Assembly (NCBI GenBank): GCA_023630585.1
Contig: CM042547.1
Location: 533,450 to 597,449, forward strand
DNA: 64,000 nt
DNA from: Cranoglanis bouderius
Taxonomy: Eukaryota > Chordata > Actinopteri > Siluriformes > Cranoglanididae
Reading direction: 5' to 3'
The position numbers were made by a program, and so were the translations under genes. The notes under the pieces were generated by a model. It searched no databases. It was not told the origin of the DNA and worked only from the letters and a program-made list of their open reading frames with translations. This document shows, one piece after another, positions 63,440 to 64,000 of this stretch. Within the stretch, counting starts at the first letter, position 1, and each line of letters opens with the position of its first letter.

Positions 63440-63800
63440 AAATAAATAAAGGTTCTTTAGTGGTTCTTTACAGCACCATAGGTTCTGTCAAGAGCCATCA
63501 TTCATTGTATAGGGTTCTTGAGTTGAGCTGTATGGTTCTTTGGAGATTAAAGACATATAATTTATGTCTCATTCTAGGTTCTTCGGTTCTTCAGAGCAGT
63601 GTATTGGTTCTTCTTCCGTTAATGTGTTAATGTGGGACTGGAAAAGGTTCTCCTGGCTTCCTAAAGCACTAACTAAGGGTTTTTTTTTTTTTTAGAGAAC
63701 TTATGATAACATGGTTCCTTGTGGCACTGCTGTGAAGAACCATTTGTGGGTTCTTTAAAGCACCCGTACATAGATGGTTCTCTAAAGAACTTGTTCTAAC
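63440..63800. repeat. GGTTCTTT-rich interspersed repeat
   Basis: TGGTTCTTTA, GGTTCTTT and AAAGAACC words recur many times on both strands, as in a fish DNA repeat family. Confidence 0.45.
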
Positions 63801-63868
63801 TGTAAACTTTATTTTTGCATTTGAAGTTGAATCATTTCATTTGTTTTTTTCCTTTTAGGGAAATGTAT

Positions 63869-63871
63869 TTT

Positions 63872-63906
<35 letters not shown>
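63869..63906. repeat. (TTTC)n
   Basis: Tetranucleotide run. Confidence 0.9.
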
Positions 63907-63907
<1 letters not shown>

Positions 63908-64000
63908 TTTTATTTTTTGGAGAGGCCTCCGCCCTAATGGCGCAGAAAATACTGGTTCCATTTTTTTTCTTTGTTTATTTACTTGAATAATTGTTCCTTA

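Overview
This window is nuclear DNA of a ray-finned fish. Three multi-exon vertebrate genes can be read exon by exon, and the spacers and introns are filled with Tc1/mariner copies, tRNA-type SINEs, MITEs, LINE fragments and long (CA)n/(GT)n/(AT)n arrays typical of teleosts. The heavy Tc1 load would suit a catfish-like teleost, but that is only an impression.

Layout. 1-5.7 kb: a truncated Tc1 copy at the left edge, repeats, and a CpG-rich promoter-like block (3.2-4.0 kb) whose gene I could not name. 5.7-9.9 kb, minus strand: ppil6, complete in 8 exons (293 codons). 9.9-17.3 kb: spacer with a Tc1 element that is split by a 959-bp LTR-type element, an ACTGTAAA-rich block and a LINE fragment. 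17.3-32.4 kb, minus strand: ak9, complete in 34 coding exons (1720 codons) plus a probable non-coding first exon. 32.8-38.6 kb: spacer with a CTCF-like site, SINEs and a Tc1 copy. 38.6-58.1 kb, minus strand: a pla2g4a-type cytosolic phospholipase A2, complete in 17 coding exons (740 codons), with a probable non-coding first exon near 61.8 kb. 58.4-64 kb: Tc1, LINE and simple repeats. I built the exon chains by matching splice sites to protein similarity; the reading phase is continuous across every junction.

How it fits together. ppil6 and ak9 are neighbours in human 6q21 and are associated with motile cilia. Both carry an RFX-type X-box just upstream of their starts (imperfect for ppil6, consensus for ak9). 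A third, consensus X-box lies at the edge of the unassigned 3.2-4.0 kb promoter. The window therefore looks like a small block of RFX-linked genes next to an eicosanoid-pathway gene, separated by a CTCF-like site. The main mobile-element story is a Tc1 family in which all four copies share one internal deletion, and a tRNA-Phe-primed LTR element nested in another Tc1 whose two LTRs look older than their host.
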